From Trichostrongylus colubriformis (taxonomy: Eukaryota; Nematoda; Chromadorea; Rhabditida; Trichostrongylidae): a DNA stretch of 64,000 nucleotides. Below are positions 12,640 through 25,527 of this stretch, piece by piece. The first letter of the stretch is position 1, and every line of letters begins with the position of its first letter. The stretch covers positions 9,903,501 through 9,967,500 of the forward strand of contig OZ022256.1 in NCBI GenBank assembly GCA_963978905.1. Reading direction: 5' to 3'. The notes under the pieces were generated by a model. That model did no database searches. It worked only from the letters and a program-made list of their open reading frames with translations, and was not told the DNA's origin. The position numbers and the translations under genes were made by a program.

Positions 12640-14320
12640 TTTATTTATTTTAGATTATTCCTCTCTTCAGAGTATTCCATTCTCTATTTTATTTCAGACT
12701 TATTGAACTAGATCTGTAGTCTGGGACTCCTTAAGGCACGTACATTGTGCTAAATCGTTATTCCTTTGATATCTTTTGGCCATATATTGGGTCTGAGCAT
12801 ACTTTTAGACTTTGAGAAGTACCAGTATTGCTTTGTCCCACAGACTCCACCCACTTCTCAAAGAAGAACCCTCCAGCAAAACATGGACATAGTACTGCAG
12901 CATGCAACTATTGAAGTAACTTTGGTCTTTGTTGTGAATGCCGCTTTTGCACTGTAGAATGACTAACCTTCATGGTAATTAGAGTTCTTTCGACTGAAAA
13001 TTTGTGAGAATCATACAGGATATTAGTGAATGGCGTAAGTAGCGTATGGAATTATGGAAAGGGTCACTACAACGAATCACGGGGATTGTTACAATATCAA
13101 AGCAGCTGAGCTACAATGATGTGCAAATATGGACGCAGGCAACCTAGTAGCTATGCTGGGCTGGACTATGACTGAACAAACGCGACTCTGACTGAACACG
13201 AATTTGCATTCACGGAATAGTTTAACAGTTCGTTGAGGAGAGGGATTCTCTCTAACCTCGTTGGGATACCGGAAATCGTAATTATTTGACCACTAAACAT
13301 GATAACCTTATCAGAAAACTTTCACATACAGTCCATTTCCCAGCGCCTGGCAGGGCGAGGCTTACGGACTTGGATGAACGTGGATCAATCTCTCTCACCC
13401 CGCCACACACTCTCGCTCTCGCCAAGTCCGTAGGTCCACGCCCTGCCAGGCGTTGGGAACTGGGCTATACATGCTGCCCCTGAAACCTTCCATTTTTGTG
13501 CATGAAAATAGTGAAATTTCAATTGTTGAGATCAATTCTACTGGTGAAATCCTCACCTTGATTAGCGGAAGGATGTTGCCTATTTCACGCGGAAGGATGT
13601 GGCCTGGTTTACTTCAACGGAAAGCGCCGTAGGATCCGCTCACAACGCTGCAATGCGCACAATAAGAGCATGTGAGTTAAAGCGCATCACACCTTACTGC
13701 GTCGTTCTCAAAACTTTAAATCGTTAAAAACGAATGACAACATTCCAAAAAGATACGGGGAACGGATACCATTCGAAATTTCCAGTACGGGAGCGCGATT
13801 TTTGAGGCCTTTCGATGTGTCCGCAAATTGTGCACGTATACAGTACGCTCAAAAGTTCATGCAGTTTCAGCCATAGTTAACCATAGCTTTTATCGACTTC
13901 TACATTTCTCATTCAATTTTTTGTTTTGAAGGCAACTGGTACTTGATGATGCAAATTATATCAGGAGAATGGGGTGATATAATGAGGGTGAAAATTGATT
14001 CACCTGATGACTCTAAGAATGACCAACTACGTGCTGGTTGGAATCCAAAACCGTGTATTCTTGACCGCTACTGTTATCTCTACAGATAGCAACAGCAAGT
14101 GATTAGAAGATCGAAATAGCGAAATACTGAAAAGTCATTTGCTTGTGGGCTTAACTTCTACCTAGCAAGTTGGAAAAGCTTCGATACCATAAGACTCAAA
14201 ACTCCTCGGGTTCTCACCTGGGCATGTGAGACGTAAGTCGGGATGATTCTTGAAATGAGTGCGACGATTTCCTTTCCGACCAAGCAGAACGTTAAATCGC
14301 ATAAAAACTTGCTATACGCT
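12640..14320. other. Intergenic, no confident gene
   Basis: The stretch is mostly AT-rich. A frame ending at 12957 (...TLVFVVNAAFAL, then a stop) reads somewhat like protein, but no supporting partner exon was found. The only clear structure is the GC-rich hairpin at 13337-13462. Confidence 0.4.
13337..13462. repeat. GC-rich hairpin
   Basis: The left arm (cccagcgcctggcagggcg, then acggacttgg) pairs with the right arm (ccaagtccgt, then cgccctgccaggcgttggg) around a loop of about 60 bases. It may be a small MITE. It produces an open frame that is not a gene. Confidence 0.6.
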
Positions 14321-14328
14321 CTTCCGGA

Positions 14329-14759
14329 TCAAAGGAATCGTCCAAGAAAAAATGACTTTTCCAGTTACCCATATATTTATGTTGTGTTGGCCTAATGTGG
14401 GCCGCATGCAAGGTTTCACGCGAAAAATTGTGAATCCGGCTAAGATACAACACCGCAAATTTTCCGCCGGGTGTGCGGGGCCTCCGAGCATGTGCCCACC
14501 CCGTCGTCCGCCGCTGTCAGAGGCGCACTGCAGGAACAGAAAATCACCTAAACAGTCCCAATCTCCGTTTCAAACCGCAGCGAACGACGTGACGGAGCTT
14601 CCACTCGGAGGCCCGCCCACACGGCTGAGAATGGGAGAATGTATCTTAGCCGAATTCTCAATTTTTCGCGTGAAACATTGCATACGGCGCTTATTTGGCG
14701 AATACAACATAAATAAATGGATAGCAAAGAAACTCGTTTTCCCGTGAAGACTCCTTTGA
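14329..14759. mobile_element. 430-bp foldback MITE
   Basis: The ends tcaaaggaatcgtccaag and, complementary, gaagactcctttga enclose paired arms. Inner pairs include gcaaggtttcacgcgaaaaa with tttttcgcgtgaaacattgc, and ccggctaagata with tatcttagcc. The long frames across it on both strands come from this structure. A related end seems present near 8150-8195 (actcgtttttacgtgcacgatccctttcaa). Confidence 0.7.
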
Positions 14760-15404
14760 GTTCTGATTTAATTCCTAATGATGTCGAACGCAGTAGCATT
14801 TTCTCCCTGCCCAGCTTCCTAGCTTGACCAAAGGTATATGACCCTATGGTGGCATTCAGAATCCTCATCAGTGAGGTCTCATTGGATGCGAATAAATTCT
14901 TCCCAAAAGTCACTTCTAAAACAAAAGCGTCACGTGTCAAAATTGAGATTCCGTGGGTTATAACCCAGATCGGGACAATGCTGCTGAGGATTCTACTTAT
15001 TCTCACAGAAGTACTCTGTAACGGCACCATGCATTTTTCTCTGACTCCTTCAGAAGTTTGGTCAAAAAATGTGTGTTCACTGAGGATATTCGTGAGGTAG
15101 TTCTCCCCTCTTTTCTCTTGCTTTTGTGGTTACAACTCTTTTTAGTGTAGTGTTTTTCAAGCTGGCTATCGGCCGTTTCGAAAATGTTTTTGGTTTTTTA
15201 CTTTGGTTTACGTATTACCTATTTAATTACGTGAACTGCTGTCTACGTCAATAAACATAAACGAAACAGTAAATGAACCTGGCTCAGAGCGATTCTACAC
15301 TTTATTCCGATTCCGAGGGAAATTACCGTTATGGGATTTCCGTGAACGCTTTCCTCGGGGAAACATTTTGAGCAAAAATTTATCATGAGCGCGAGCAAGA
15401 TGCG
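14760..15404. other. Spacer with one doubtful exon
   Basis: On the minus strand, a frame following a ttttgttttag acceptor (about 14925 downward) reads EVTFGKNLFASNETSLMRIL and continues for some 45 codons. I do not recognise it and found no partner exon, so it is not called as a gene. Confidence 0.3.
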
Positions 15405-17660
15405 GCATATAAGGTTGGATCTTCAAATGATCACACCTGAACTGAGGCATAGCACCCAACTAACCTATCTCGTTGCTCACTACTCGGGGCCTCGCACATT
15501 TTATGTATTAATGACACACAACCGTGATGATACTTCTTCAGGGATCAGATGAAAGAGTCATCGGATGGGCCGTGAGGTCTTTAAAGTCCTGGAAGAGGTA
15601 AATTCGGCAGATTGTGGAGTATGGAAATAGGCGAGCGGAGAGGCTGAATCAGCCGGCCGCGAACGTTGTTCCGCCCTCGCCTGCAACTCGCTCGGCTGCT
15701 GAACTGCAGGACGACATGCAGTGCTGCAGGATCGCGATGAGACCGTAAACCGCGCTTTTTCAATGCGAGTTTCGCCACACATAACCTCTTCTGAAGTAGG
15801 AGGTTTGTTTTCAGAAAACATGCATGTACAGTTCTCAGTTTTCTCCCACCACTCCCGGTGCCTTTAAATATGCAGCATATAATGAATCATCATACTGTAC
15901 ACCAGCGATCCCCATTCTCTCTCCTCGCAAGCGTATATCATAAGAACTGTCTGAGATGTGTATAATATGTATAAGCCAGCCAACCGCCAAGGGTGCAAAA
16001 TGATTTGGAAGGTAACTCCATTGGATTTATTGTAATTTCGCGCACTCTTCTAATTAACACTGGTGTTGCCCGTTATGGCGGACTCGCTCGAGACATATTT
16101 GAGAAAAAATGCGGCCTGATAAATATCCCTATAACCTTGCAGAGTGCCGCGTTTTTTCGGAGTATGTAAACAAGTTGGCGATCTCCTAAGAAAGACACAA
16201 ATTTGGAAGAGAGGAGTTACGGAATAATGCAGTGAGCATCTTTATCGTGTCATCGTCCCTGAAAACAAGCCAAAATAAATTCTGCCTTCGTCGTTGTGAT
16301 GGCCCTTCTTACTGAGGAAGAATCTAAGAAAATGCGAGCCGCTGAGTAGCCTCTTCTTTGCTATCTAACTCACAGCCCTATCCTCGTACTGGTGGCGATC
16401 GCTAGCTCACTTTCTCGGGGCTTCGTAATCGACATCCAATTTTCCTTCCACTAGAAATTTCGGTGGTTCTGCAAGAGAAAATCTTACAGTTTCTGGTGTA
16501 GGGTTGTTTTCGATGTTGGTGGTAATTGTACTGGATAACTTTTTATGTTGAATGAATTAACGATGTATCAACCGAAAACAAAGAGAAACCAGTAAATGTG
16601 GTCAAGAGCTTATCCGACCTAGTACTCAAAGGTAGTGCATGCACTGAGTACCTGTTCGGAGAGGTTATAGGTGTTGTGTTCTCCTCAGGGGTGCATTTCT
16701 GCCTGAAGCTTCCCATCAGTACGTTTTTCCTGTGGCAAATCAGGTCAGACATAACGTTCAAGTTGTTCGTTAATCTGTTGTTAATTTCGCACGGTCCTCT
16801 AGTGTAATAAAATGATAATAACTGTTAAAAGTTATGTACAATGATGGTAGTAACTGTTAGAATTTTATTCAGGAGTACAAGAATACATGAGGGTAAATCA
16901 CTGCGTAATACATACAATTATATCGATATGAAGTTACAGATCGTTTTTTCTTCGGCTGCATCCAGTATTACGGCTGCGAAAGAAACAACACTTTTGTGTA
17001 TTACATCACGGCATTCAATGAAGAAGTGTTTCGAAAACACAGTTCACACGTGAAAGGAACTTGACCACCAACGAAGACAAACTAATATGGCCAATTTCGG
17101 TCTTGCACACATTTAGGGAGAAAACAGTCCAAAGGAACAAGGTCAGAACAGCTGTGTTCAAGAATGTTCATAGGCCGTCTTCATACTGGTGCCGGCTAAG
17201 GAGCGTGACTGCATGGCTCTGCATATCCACCTCTTGCCTGCATCATCTTTGCACATCCCTAATGCCATTCTCTCTGTGAAAGCAGCCACGCTTTGCCTTT
17301 GCAAAGTGAGAACGCGGTCATAATTTTATACAAATTCTGTTGCACGACTATACATATAGAGTAATTTACGAAGTGCGATGATGAGTGACGCATTTAGGGA
17401 TCTATAGATTATGAAATGTTTTACTAACGGTAAAATGAGCGAGACCATGAATGGAAGTGAATATCAACGAACATTATTAAAAGCATTATGCAATCTGATA
17501 CGTTATGCCTGAACAATTGTGCACTTCATTGAAGCTCCTCAACTTCTTCAACATTCGTCGTTTTTGTCGTCGTGCAAAATGGGCGAGATCACGAATGGAA
17601 CGTTCACGCAACACTTCTAATGCAGAAGGCCGTTTCAGAGCATACTGATTTTGTGAAGAG
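15405..17660. repeat. Duplicated noncoding block U, copy 1
   Basis: This block aligns through most of its length with 34030-35900 and, from about 16400 on, with 48570-49860. Landmarks include catccaattttccttccact, tcttacagtttctggtgt, gagaggttataggtgttgtg, ctcctcaggggtgcatttct and tgataataactgtt. Open frames are not conserved between the copies, so I see no gene in it. It contains a copy of the dispersed repeat (15655-15865) and a diverged copy of the GGCCGCGTTCATACT MITE near 17170-17290. It precedes block V and receptor gene A. Confidence 0.75.
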
Positions 17661-17979
17661 TGTTCTTGACTCGGGGGCGATAATATTCTACCCTAAATCG
17701 ATAAAGCCTGATTGATCCAGAGGTGGATGTAGAGGAGGGAAGGTGTCTCTTTTGGCGCCGTCTTTATAGCCTCGAGTGTGCAATTTGCTCCACGTGTTTT
17801 AATCAAGTTGGATATTTTGAGCTTCTTTTTATCATTATTTTCTCGCTCATTTTTTCTTACACTGAATCATGCGTATTTTTTAGACCGGATTACTTTTGCA
17901 ATAAGCTCCTTTTTATCATTATGCTTTCGCTCCACGCTCTCATAAAAGTAGCGCCCCATAGATGAACTTTTCAACGCAA

Positions 17980-19650
17980 GCTTCGCTATGCATCATCTCG
18001 TCATATCCATCCTTTTCATTTCGGAGAGCTGTGTTTCCAATACCCTATCCTTCCCAACACCTTACCGGTGTCACTGACGACGGCTATTTCGGACTCATGT
18101 TTTCGCTAGATACTTTCGATCTTATCTTCCACCAGTTGGGTTAGCGCACACTACTGTGCGCGTAACAGCAGGGCTTCTGTTGGTATAGCGGAATCCCTTT
18201 CTTCTATGAATTCATTCAGTATTCATCACTACAACATCTCTCTTTTGACGGGCTCCGCTCACTTCAAGTGTGTTCAAGACGGATTCGACCTTGAACTTTC
18301 TACCAATTTTTTCCTGGTCTCCAAGATGCGTTAAAACCAAACTGTGAATTTTTGTTGTACGGACCTCCCACTCAGTGTGCTCTCCACCCACAGCTCCCGG
18401 GCCATTCTCATCCCTTTCGGAGACACATGACTGACTTTATTCCATTTTCCCCTCGTATGAGTCATTATGGAGCCCAAGTAACAATACTCCGTCTGAAAAC
18501 GGAGCATTTCAGTGCACGCGCCGCCCACTGTGGGCGAAGCTTGACTTAGTCCATCTGTATTCTTCAATTCTTGTTCCATGCTCTGCCCACCCCGAAACTC
18601 GCATCTTCACAGTACGTTTTTCATGCTATACCTAATTTTGTGAAAGACAGAGGGACGGAGAGACGGATGGACAGACAAAGCGTTTTATGTAATGCATAGT
18701 TAAGGATCTTACGCGTAGTCCGTTCCTCAGCAGTGCGACGTGATGCGTGAGGTGTATCGCGTAGTTGAAACTGGTGCACATATACACCAATATAGGATGC
18801 ATTGTTATGTAAGAAGTCCTGGATAGTTTTGAAATATACATTAGACTGTAGGTACAGGAAAGACGATTCTTTCTGGAAAGGTTATGAACTCGACCGAATC
18901 GACCACCTCGCTTGTTTGTAAGAGGCGTGAATGAGAAATTATGAAGCTCCCTATGACCTCTAATGATAAGATGATAAAACTGATTGGAACAAAAATGAAT
19001 TATTCGACACTTCACCTACTAACCACCCCACCTTTGATTTTGATGGTGACGAAAAGGTGAAATGTCAGTGAATACATATACCGATTTATCTGAAATGTTG
19101 CATTTGAAGGGCATCACTCGTAGATTACAAACACCGCTTCTGTTTACTTTGAAAACCTTTCTGGTTTTGCTAGAGGCACAGGCCCCAGAGCAGGTTGCAT
19201 CGTGGGGTCCTTCGATGTAATCCTCCAATGTAGGTTCACTTCCTGATTGTGACTGCCTTATTTTGTGCGAGAAACCCAACATACACCTTACCATAGTAAA
19301 TTTCTTTAGGAACTTAAGAACAGTTTACTACGGGATAGCAAGGATCAAACGTCACAAAGGCAAGCCCAAACGAGGCAAAGCGTGTGGCGCCGAAATTCAG
19401 TGTTCTAAAGCCCACCCTCGAATCGACCTCTCGAGTACTTCGGTTGATGGATTTATGCTACGGTAAGTAGACCATACATGCCATTAGTCTGGCATAGACT
19501 GTGTTTGGTGGAATGAAACAGTTCTGCCGTCTACCTTGACCAACAGTTTGGCCCAATTGGCTAAAACGGCATCTCATGTTGGAAGTGGGGTTTGCAAGCG
19601 TATCGGTGACTAGTGCAGCTATGTTCTGCGTATATGTCGAGGACGATTGT
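17980..19650. repeat. Duplicated noncoding block V, copy 1
   Basis: This block aligns in pieces with 39200-41330 upstream of receptor gene B. Landmarks include taccagttgggt.agcgca, cttgttccatgc, ggtatatcgcgtag.tgaaac, tggtgcacatata and gaagggcatca. It includes short palindromic stretches of the type cgcccactgtgggcg and a degenerate (ggacgga)n run. It probably contains the receptor's upstream DNA. No exon upstream of the receptor start was identified in it. Confidence 0.65.
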
Positions 19651-20059
19651 AGAATTGCTTACGACGGGTTTTGATAGCTTATTCAAAAAAAAAAACGGTA
19701 CTGTAGCCACTGTTGACATCGTTGTTGACGAATTAGTATTTGTATGGCGTTTTTGATCATTGTTATGGGTTTCGTTTCGACAAATTTTATTTGTTATGTT
19801 GTGAGAGGAATTCTCCTTAAATATTGTTCTACTACAATTTCCCTATTTCGTACTGTAATTAGAGATACAAAGACAGGCAGGCAAGATATCATGAAACTGT
19901 TATTTTGTTTTCAGCATTTGTAGGCTAAACCTCTCCGGTGCGCGGATAAGCTTTTTCACAGAAACATTTCGAAAGTTAGCATATTTTCTTCCACTATATA
20001 CATACTTATGTTGCTGAACAAATTTCTCAAATACCTATCCACCTACTAATGGTGTTTGC

Positions 20060-23000
20060 ATGACTTTTTGTCCTATAATTCAGACTTTCTGCATGGAACT
20101 ACCATGGCCGCAAATTGTCTTCCTGATAGCTACCACCGTAACCTTGCCTTTACACTTTGCCATTATAATTTCGATAGTGAGGAGGCGAAAATTGACATTG
20201 TTTCATGTTCTGGTTCTTTCACAGGTACGGTTTTTTGATTTCTACCATTGGAAAAGTGACTAGAAAGAACTGGAATTTTAGGGCTTTGCCGATATTTTTT
20301 CACTGATCAACTACGTTTTTGTCAATTGTCTACGAGATTCCCAGCTGTTCAACAAGTTCTTCTGGGAAAATCAAAAGTTTATAGCCAATTATGAATTCCG
20401 AAGTATTTACTACTTAGTGTTGCTCAGAAACGTTGGCGTCACATTTATGTCGGTACAAAGATACATTTGTATTTGTCAATCTCGAACAAGGATTGAACAG
20501 GCAAGTGTCCGTCTCACAGTATTACCGTTGGAATTGGTGCCGAGTGTTGACAGGTCCATCTAGCGGAAGACATGTAGAGTTGGTGAGGATTCGGTCTCGG
20601 ATTCTTCACTCTTTTCCTCTTTTCCTGACGGCTCGCTAATTCAATGCAATTTCTTCGCTTTTCAGTACGCTTTTGACATATTGTGTAAATACTCACGCTC
20701 ATAAAGTAATGAAGCGGTTGCAAGTTCCATCTTCTCTCTTCGTAGACTAGGCATCGTTATTAGTTTGATATTCTTCTGTTATGCCAACGAGGTTTTTAGG
20801 TGGAACACTTATTTACGGCCTAACGTTTCGACCAGATCGTCTTCCTCAAAGGCCTAAACGTGGCTCAAGATTTAGGATTCTATCCACTACACCACCAAAC
20901 GCCTTATCCCTCTAGCGGTTCTAACGAAACTCAAGGAAACCGCCGGAGGAAGCCTGTACGAAAGAACATAACTCACCCAGTCCACCACCGCGGGAGCGGA
21001 AAGCCGCCACTCCGTGTCAGCTGTCGTCAGTGAATGAGGGATGCCTTGTTGTCCTTATACATATATAGTATAATGGGGACATGCATGTCCCCTTCATCAT
21101 ATCAGTAGCTCGCAATGTGGCGCGAATGGCAAGTGGTTCGTAATGGATAAGCACTCATTTCGGTTGTTCATACTTGGATTTCTTGCAGAAATCCAAAACG
21201 CTTCAAGCACTTTCCTGGCGGAAATCTCAGTCTCGCATGCTAGAATACTGCACTTCACATCAAAGTCGTTTCCGCCATGCTCCTCGGTCATGTGCTTCCC
21301 CAGAGGTATTCTTGTGTTACCTAGTCTTTTACCAGCAAGATGTTCTTTGATACGTACTGCTAGTCTTCTTCCAGTTTCCCCAATGTACGTTGCGTTACAT
21401 GTCTGACATTCAATTTGATAGATTACACCAATTTTGGCGCAATCCCCAGTTGTACCATACGGGCATGTAACACAATTCTCTGACACGCAACGCTTATCGT
21501 AGAGCCTATTTCGCACGAGTTGGCTTTTGATGTTGCCATTAGGGACACTCACTAAGATAACATCATCATCCAGCTGTGCTTGAACAAGGCATCTTTGAAT
21601 TGCAGCAGTTACTCTGTCAGAGATAAAAGGTATACATAAGGGAACCTTATTAAGACGCGGTATGTTACGGTGCCCAGTGCTTAGTCTTGTACGACTTCTG
21701 GTACAACATAGCCGTTTGATGCAGCTATGTCAGAAGCTAGACGTATAGACTCTCGCCGCTCTGTCGGACCTGAGCACACATTTGCAGCCGTCTTGAACAT
21801 GTTCTTGACAACTGCATGTTTCACAGTCGTCGGATGTGCAGATGTGGCGTGAATCAAGATGTTCTTAGAGCTAGCTTTCGTGTACCACTTCACACTGAGT
21901 ATGCCATCGGACACTTTCACCTGCGTGTTCAGGTAGGGAAGCCAACCATGGCGTGGTACTTCTCTTGTAAGCTTGATATACTGCGACTGCTGGTTCATTA
22001 AGCGAAAGCACTCATCCATTTCGGACTGTGTTGATGTTATAATGAAGCAGTCATCTATGTCTGCAGTACATCAATGGTAAGCGCTCCAGTACTGGTTCTT
22101 CTATTCTGCTCATAAAGCAAATCGCAAGTACTGAAGCTAAGCGCTGACCCATTGCCAAACCTCTAATTTGACAGTAATACGTACCCGACCACCTAAAGAT
22201 GTTGCACTGCAAACATTCCTTGATCAGAGTCATGATGTGCGCTTTATTCAGTCCAAAGGTCTCTATGGTTCCAGAATACCTGTCCAGCATTTCGGACAGT
22301 GCTTGTAAAGCTTGATCGTTTTGAACGTTAGTATAAAGCGCAGTGACATTGAATGACTCCATCACGCAACCTGTTTCCAAGCGCAAATTGCGTAATTGTT
22401 CAAGGATCTTGGTCGTGTTTGTCAGATGCGATGGAATTTTGGTCAGCAGTTGGCTCACAATACAGTTGAGGAACCATGAAATGCGATCGGTCGGTCCGCC
22501 TACATAACTTATTATCGGTCGTATCTTGAAAGTGTCCGCTGACATAGATAGCACATCCGTAGGAGCAAGTTTGTGGGTTTTTACAAGGCTATAGAAGACA
22601 GGACAATCCGGATTATCGAGTCTTAATCTACTGAGGAACTTCTTGTCGAGACCCGCGGACTTTTGAGCCACGTTTAGGCCTTTGAGGAAGACGATCTGGT
22701 CGAAACGTTAGGCCGTAAATACATGTTCCACCTAAAAACCTCGTTGGCATAACAGAAGAAGCGGTTGCGTTTTTATATGTATCGTGGACTGGGCTCTGCA
22801 TACCATGACTTCCTTCGACAAAACCAAACAGCAACCTTGCACTCAACGCATTTCTTCAAAGATGGTCATCATCGTAAGGGCAGACGTTTGACGGTTTAGC
22901 GATTCCTGGAAAAGTTTTTAGCAAAGCTTAAGAGCACAGCTTTGGTTTTCCAGGGAAGATGTGGCAGTAAAGCTTATGATGACGTCGAGGGGCTGACAAG

Positions 23001-25480
23001 AATCGGTGGAATCTGCCGTACTTGAAAAGCTAATTTGCTGCTGACTTATATTCGTGAAAGCTTTGTCATGACACAGTAAGGATAGCGTTCCAAAAATAAG
23101 TCACTTTTCCATTATCGTCAAATATGCAGCAGTTCACGCAAGTGTCACAACTCCGTGTGAGCTCCGAAGAATTGGGTGAAATGCAATATGGAGAGATAAA
23201 TCAGTCTCAGGCCTGAAAAACTTCGAAAAATAACATCTCGTTTGTCACAAAAAGAGTCTGGCAAAACAACGTAAAGTAGAGATCAGGCTTTTAAGCAATT
23301 TATTTCCGATTCATGAGGAGCCATAGAAAAAAGATCAGTCAGAACGATGTGAACTCCATCTGAAAAAAATTCAAGAAAGTAAGTTGAAAATGAAGGCAGT
23401 GGTAAAGTAACGGAGCAATAAATGCTGCTAAGAGAATGCAAAATTTTGTAAATTCTTCTTACAGGTATATTCAAGAGTTTGATTTTCTTGTTACAAATAT
23501 CGCTTCCTTTTCAACCTCACGGTTTCCAGTTAATTTCAAAAATACCACTTATCATTCTACCTATCCTTCAATGGAGTATGGCACTTCTGATAGTGTCACC
23601 AATATTGCAACCATCATACATAGTCACCTACGAATTGAGACCAAAGTTGGAGGTTTCGATCCCACCATCACTAATAGCGGTTTGTCAGGCATATATTTGA
23701 TAAACATATGAGTTTTCGAGGGTATGAAGATGTGAGAGAATTCATATATTGAAAGTTGTAAGACATCTATCAGTGCAATGTGTGAGAATCTGCTAGCAAC
23801 GTAAAGCAATGACATTTCACACGCTGCTTACTTGGAGTCGCCCTGAGGAGAAAGCTATTGTAACTCATGCATACCATGTATACCACGTTCTGTCTCAATC
23901 AGCTTTTCCTTGTGCTTTTTTTTTGCACATCACAGCTTCCGTTCTAATTGTATTGGCATCTAAAATTAGTTTGAGCACATGGTAAATGAGGATAACAAAG
24001 CGAGTTCAAGTTGTTACAGGTGGTAGAGAATTGTCACTTTTGCGGTTCTAAGAGGAGCATCGGGGCATGTAACACAGCACTTCAAGCGTTTTCCCTCTCC
24101 CCTCCACTCATACAAATGGCCCCATCCTTTTCAAGACAACGGAAAGGAGAACTTTGGTCTATTACGAACACTTGCAGTTCGTTCAGTTTGCCGCATTCGC
24201 ACACATGGCGCCAGGCATCGTGTATTTTGTTACCCGACTTTCGCTACCGATAGCCGCTTTTGACCTCGAATATTCGTTTCAAATGAAGCGACTGTTCCCA
24301 CCTCCCTTTTGATTCCTCCCCTCTCGCTGCCTTTAAATCCAGCCTATTTGCATAGTGGACAGAAATATTCCTTGCCGCTGTTAAATATGCCAGCAAAATG
24401 CCCAAGCTTTCTTCACTATTTCGCCAGAAAATGCCTTCCAACCTTTCTTCACTATTTTTTTAAAACTAAAGTTGAATTTGATTCACCTCTGTTTTGAAAA
24501 ATTATCATTCGTAATAAGGCTCATTTCAGCTGGGAAACATTGTTCTGCTCCCTTCATCTTCCCTGTTATTTGTCGTCTGCGTAATCTGCTACGTGCTTAT
24601 TGTAAAGTATCTTCTACAGAACACTTCCCATCACAGTCGATTACAGTAAGATACTTTGACTTCAACGTGTGGTGTAAGATATATGAGATGTTTTTCCACA
24701 ACATCACTGCTGAATTAATCCATCCATTGTGTTAGATTCAAGCGGCATGAATTGCGGCTTGGCGCGCAAGTAGCTGGGCTCGTGGTTGCCTTTATGGTAC
24801 AATTCGTATACAATAGTGGCACGTATTTCCTCAACAGTGTCGATCAAGTAGGTTTGCTCGAAGATCTCCATTCCTGAGTAAAAGTTTGTTTATAATGTTG
24901 CTTTCGCTTTGAGGGGCATTCCACGATTTCGTGCAAAGAGCCACAAAGAGGTAGTGAGCCTCATCCTTGAGCGAGCACAGTTGAACATGTTCACGTGCCA
25001 TAGCAGTGTGTACCATCTATCAATAATGATCAAAGCTAGTGGTTTCGCTTACAACGCCATAAATGATTGCTGTCTCGCTCCTGATAGCATGATGTAATCG
25101 CCTGCACATTTGCATAGCGCAACCAAATCGACCAGCATAATAGTAGTTTGTTGAAGGATGTCCTCAGCACTTTTGCAAACGCCCCAAACGTCAGTATTTG
25201 ATTTAAACTTTGCAGAAACTTCTGCGCAGTTGGAGAAAAATGGGACCGCTGGCATTTGGTTTTTTGTCATATATCCACCCATGGACATGTCTGGCATTCA
25301 ACCAGGAAATAAGGAACGGTGTTCTTCGCATATTCTGCTGCTGTTTCAGATACAAGGTGTAGAGTTGGAACTCACTGTCTAGGGAATCGCTCACTAGAAA
25401 GTGTATGATTAATTTTTTTCCAGGATGATGTCGCTATGTCTACTAGAGTCTTCTCGATATCTCGAACCAGAACCGAATAG
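20060..25480 (+). CDS. Nematode 7TM chemoreceptor A (Srg superfamily, Srv-like)
   Basis: Seven exons join in phase to about 319 residues: 20060-20224, 20282-20500, 23530-23679, 24530-24645, 24736-24847, 25216-25356 and 25424-25480 (stop). TM1 is in exon 1 (IVFLIATTVTLPLHFAIIIS). TM2-TM3 are in exon 2, with FADIFSLINYVF and ending FMSVQRYICICQ, the usual (Q)RY position. Exon 3 has TM4 (ILQWSMALLIVSPIL), exon 4 TM5 (FVVCVICYVLIVKYLLQ), exon 5 TM6 (VAGLVVAFMVQFVYN) and exon 6 TM7 (GFLSYIHPWTCLAFNQEIRN). Exon 7 is a Ser/Arg-rich tail. These receptors usually act in ciliated sensory neurons. Introns 1 and 3-6 use GT-AG, while intron 2 has a GC donor (gcaagt) and contains a Penelope-like element. 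Exon 3 may extend nine bases to a second GC donor. The frame is intact and closely matches gene B. Family assignment is by motif only; an extra 5' exon is possible. Confidence 0.88.
20722..22757 (-). mobile_element. Penelope-like element (RT + GIY-YIG), inactivated
   Basis: The element is flanked by the 11-base duplication gaagcggttgc (20711-20721 and 22758-22768). Receptor gene B has the uninterrupted site at about 42628. Near both ends sits an inverted repeat of about 85 bases (from ttctgttatgccaacgagg through gatcgtcttcctcaaaggcc). On the minus strand a reverse-transcriptase piece (22671-22051) has VFYSLVKTHKL, RPIISYVGG and RGLAMGQRLA. It is followed by DIDDCFIITST and, at about 21690-21097, a GIY-YIG nuclease domain (GVIYQIECQTC...YIGETGRRLAVRIKEH). 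The N-terminal RT part is missing. A frameshift falls at the YIDD active site (about 22055-22062) and another near 21690. The upstream catalytic position reads FNVTALYTN, with Asn where Asp is expected. It is therefore a dead copy. Confidence 0.9.
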
Positions 25481-25527
25481 CTTTCTTCGTTTGAAGGATA
25501 TATGCAGTATATATATAGTATATATTA

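Noticed and set aside
14259..14747. 162-codon and overlapping 160-codon opposite frames
   Set aside because: Both strands are open because the region is a foldback MITE.
16543..16761. Conserved minus-strand frame in block U as an exon
   Set aside because: The corresponding frames in the other two U copies contain stops and shifts, so it is not conserved as protein.
21097..21552. Host GIY-YIG nuclease gene
   Set aside because: It is continuous with a Penelope-type reverse transcriptase and lies between element ends and a TSD, so it belongs to the retroelement.
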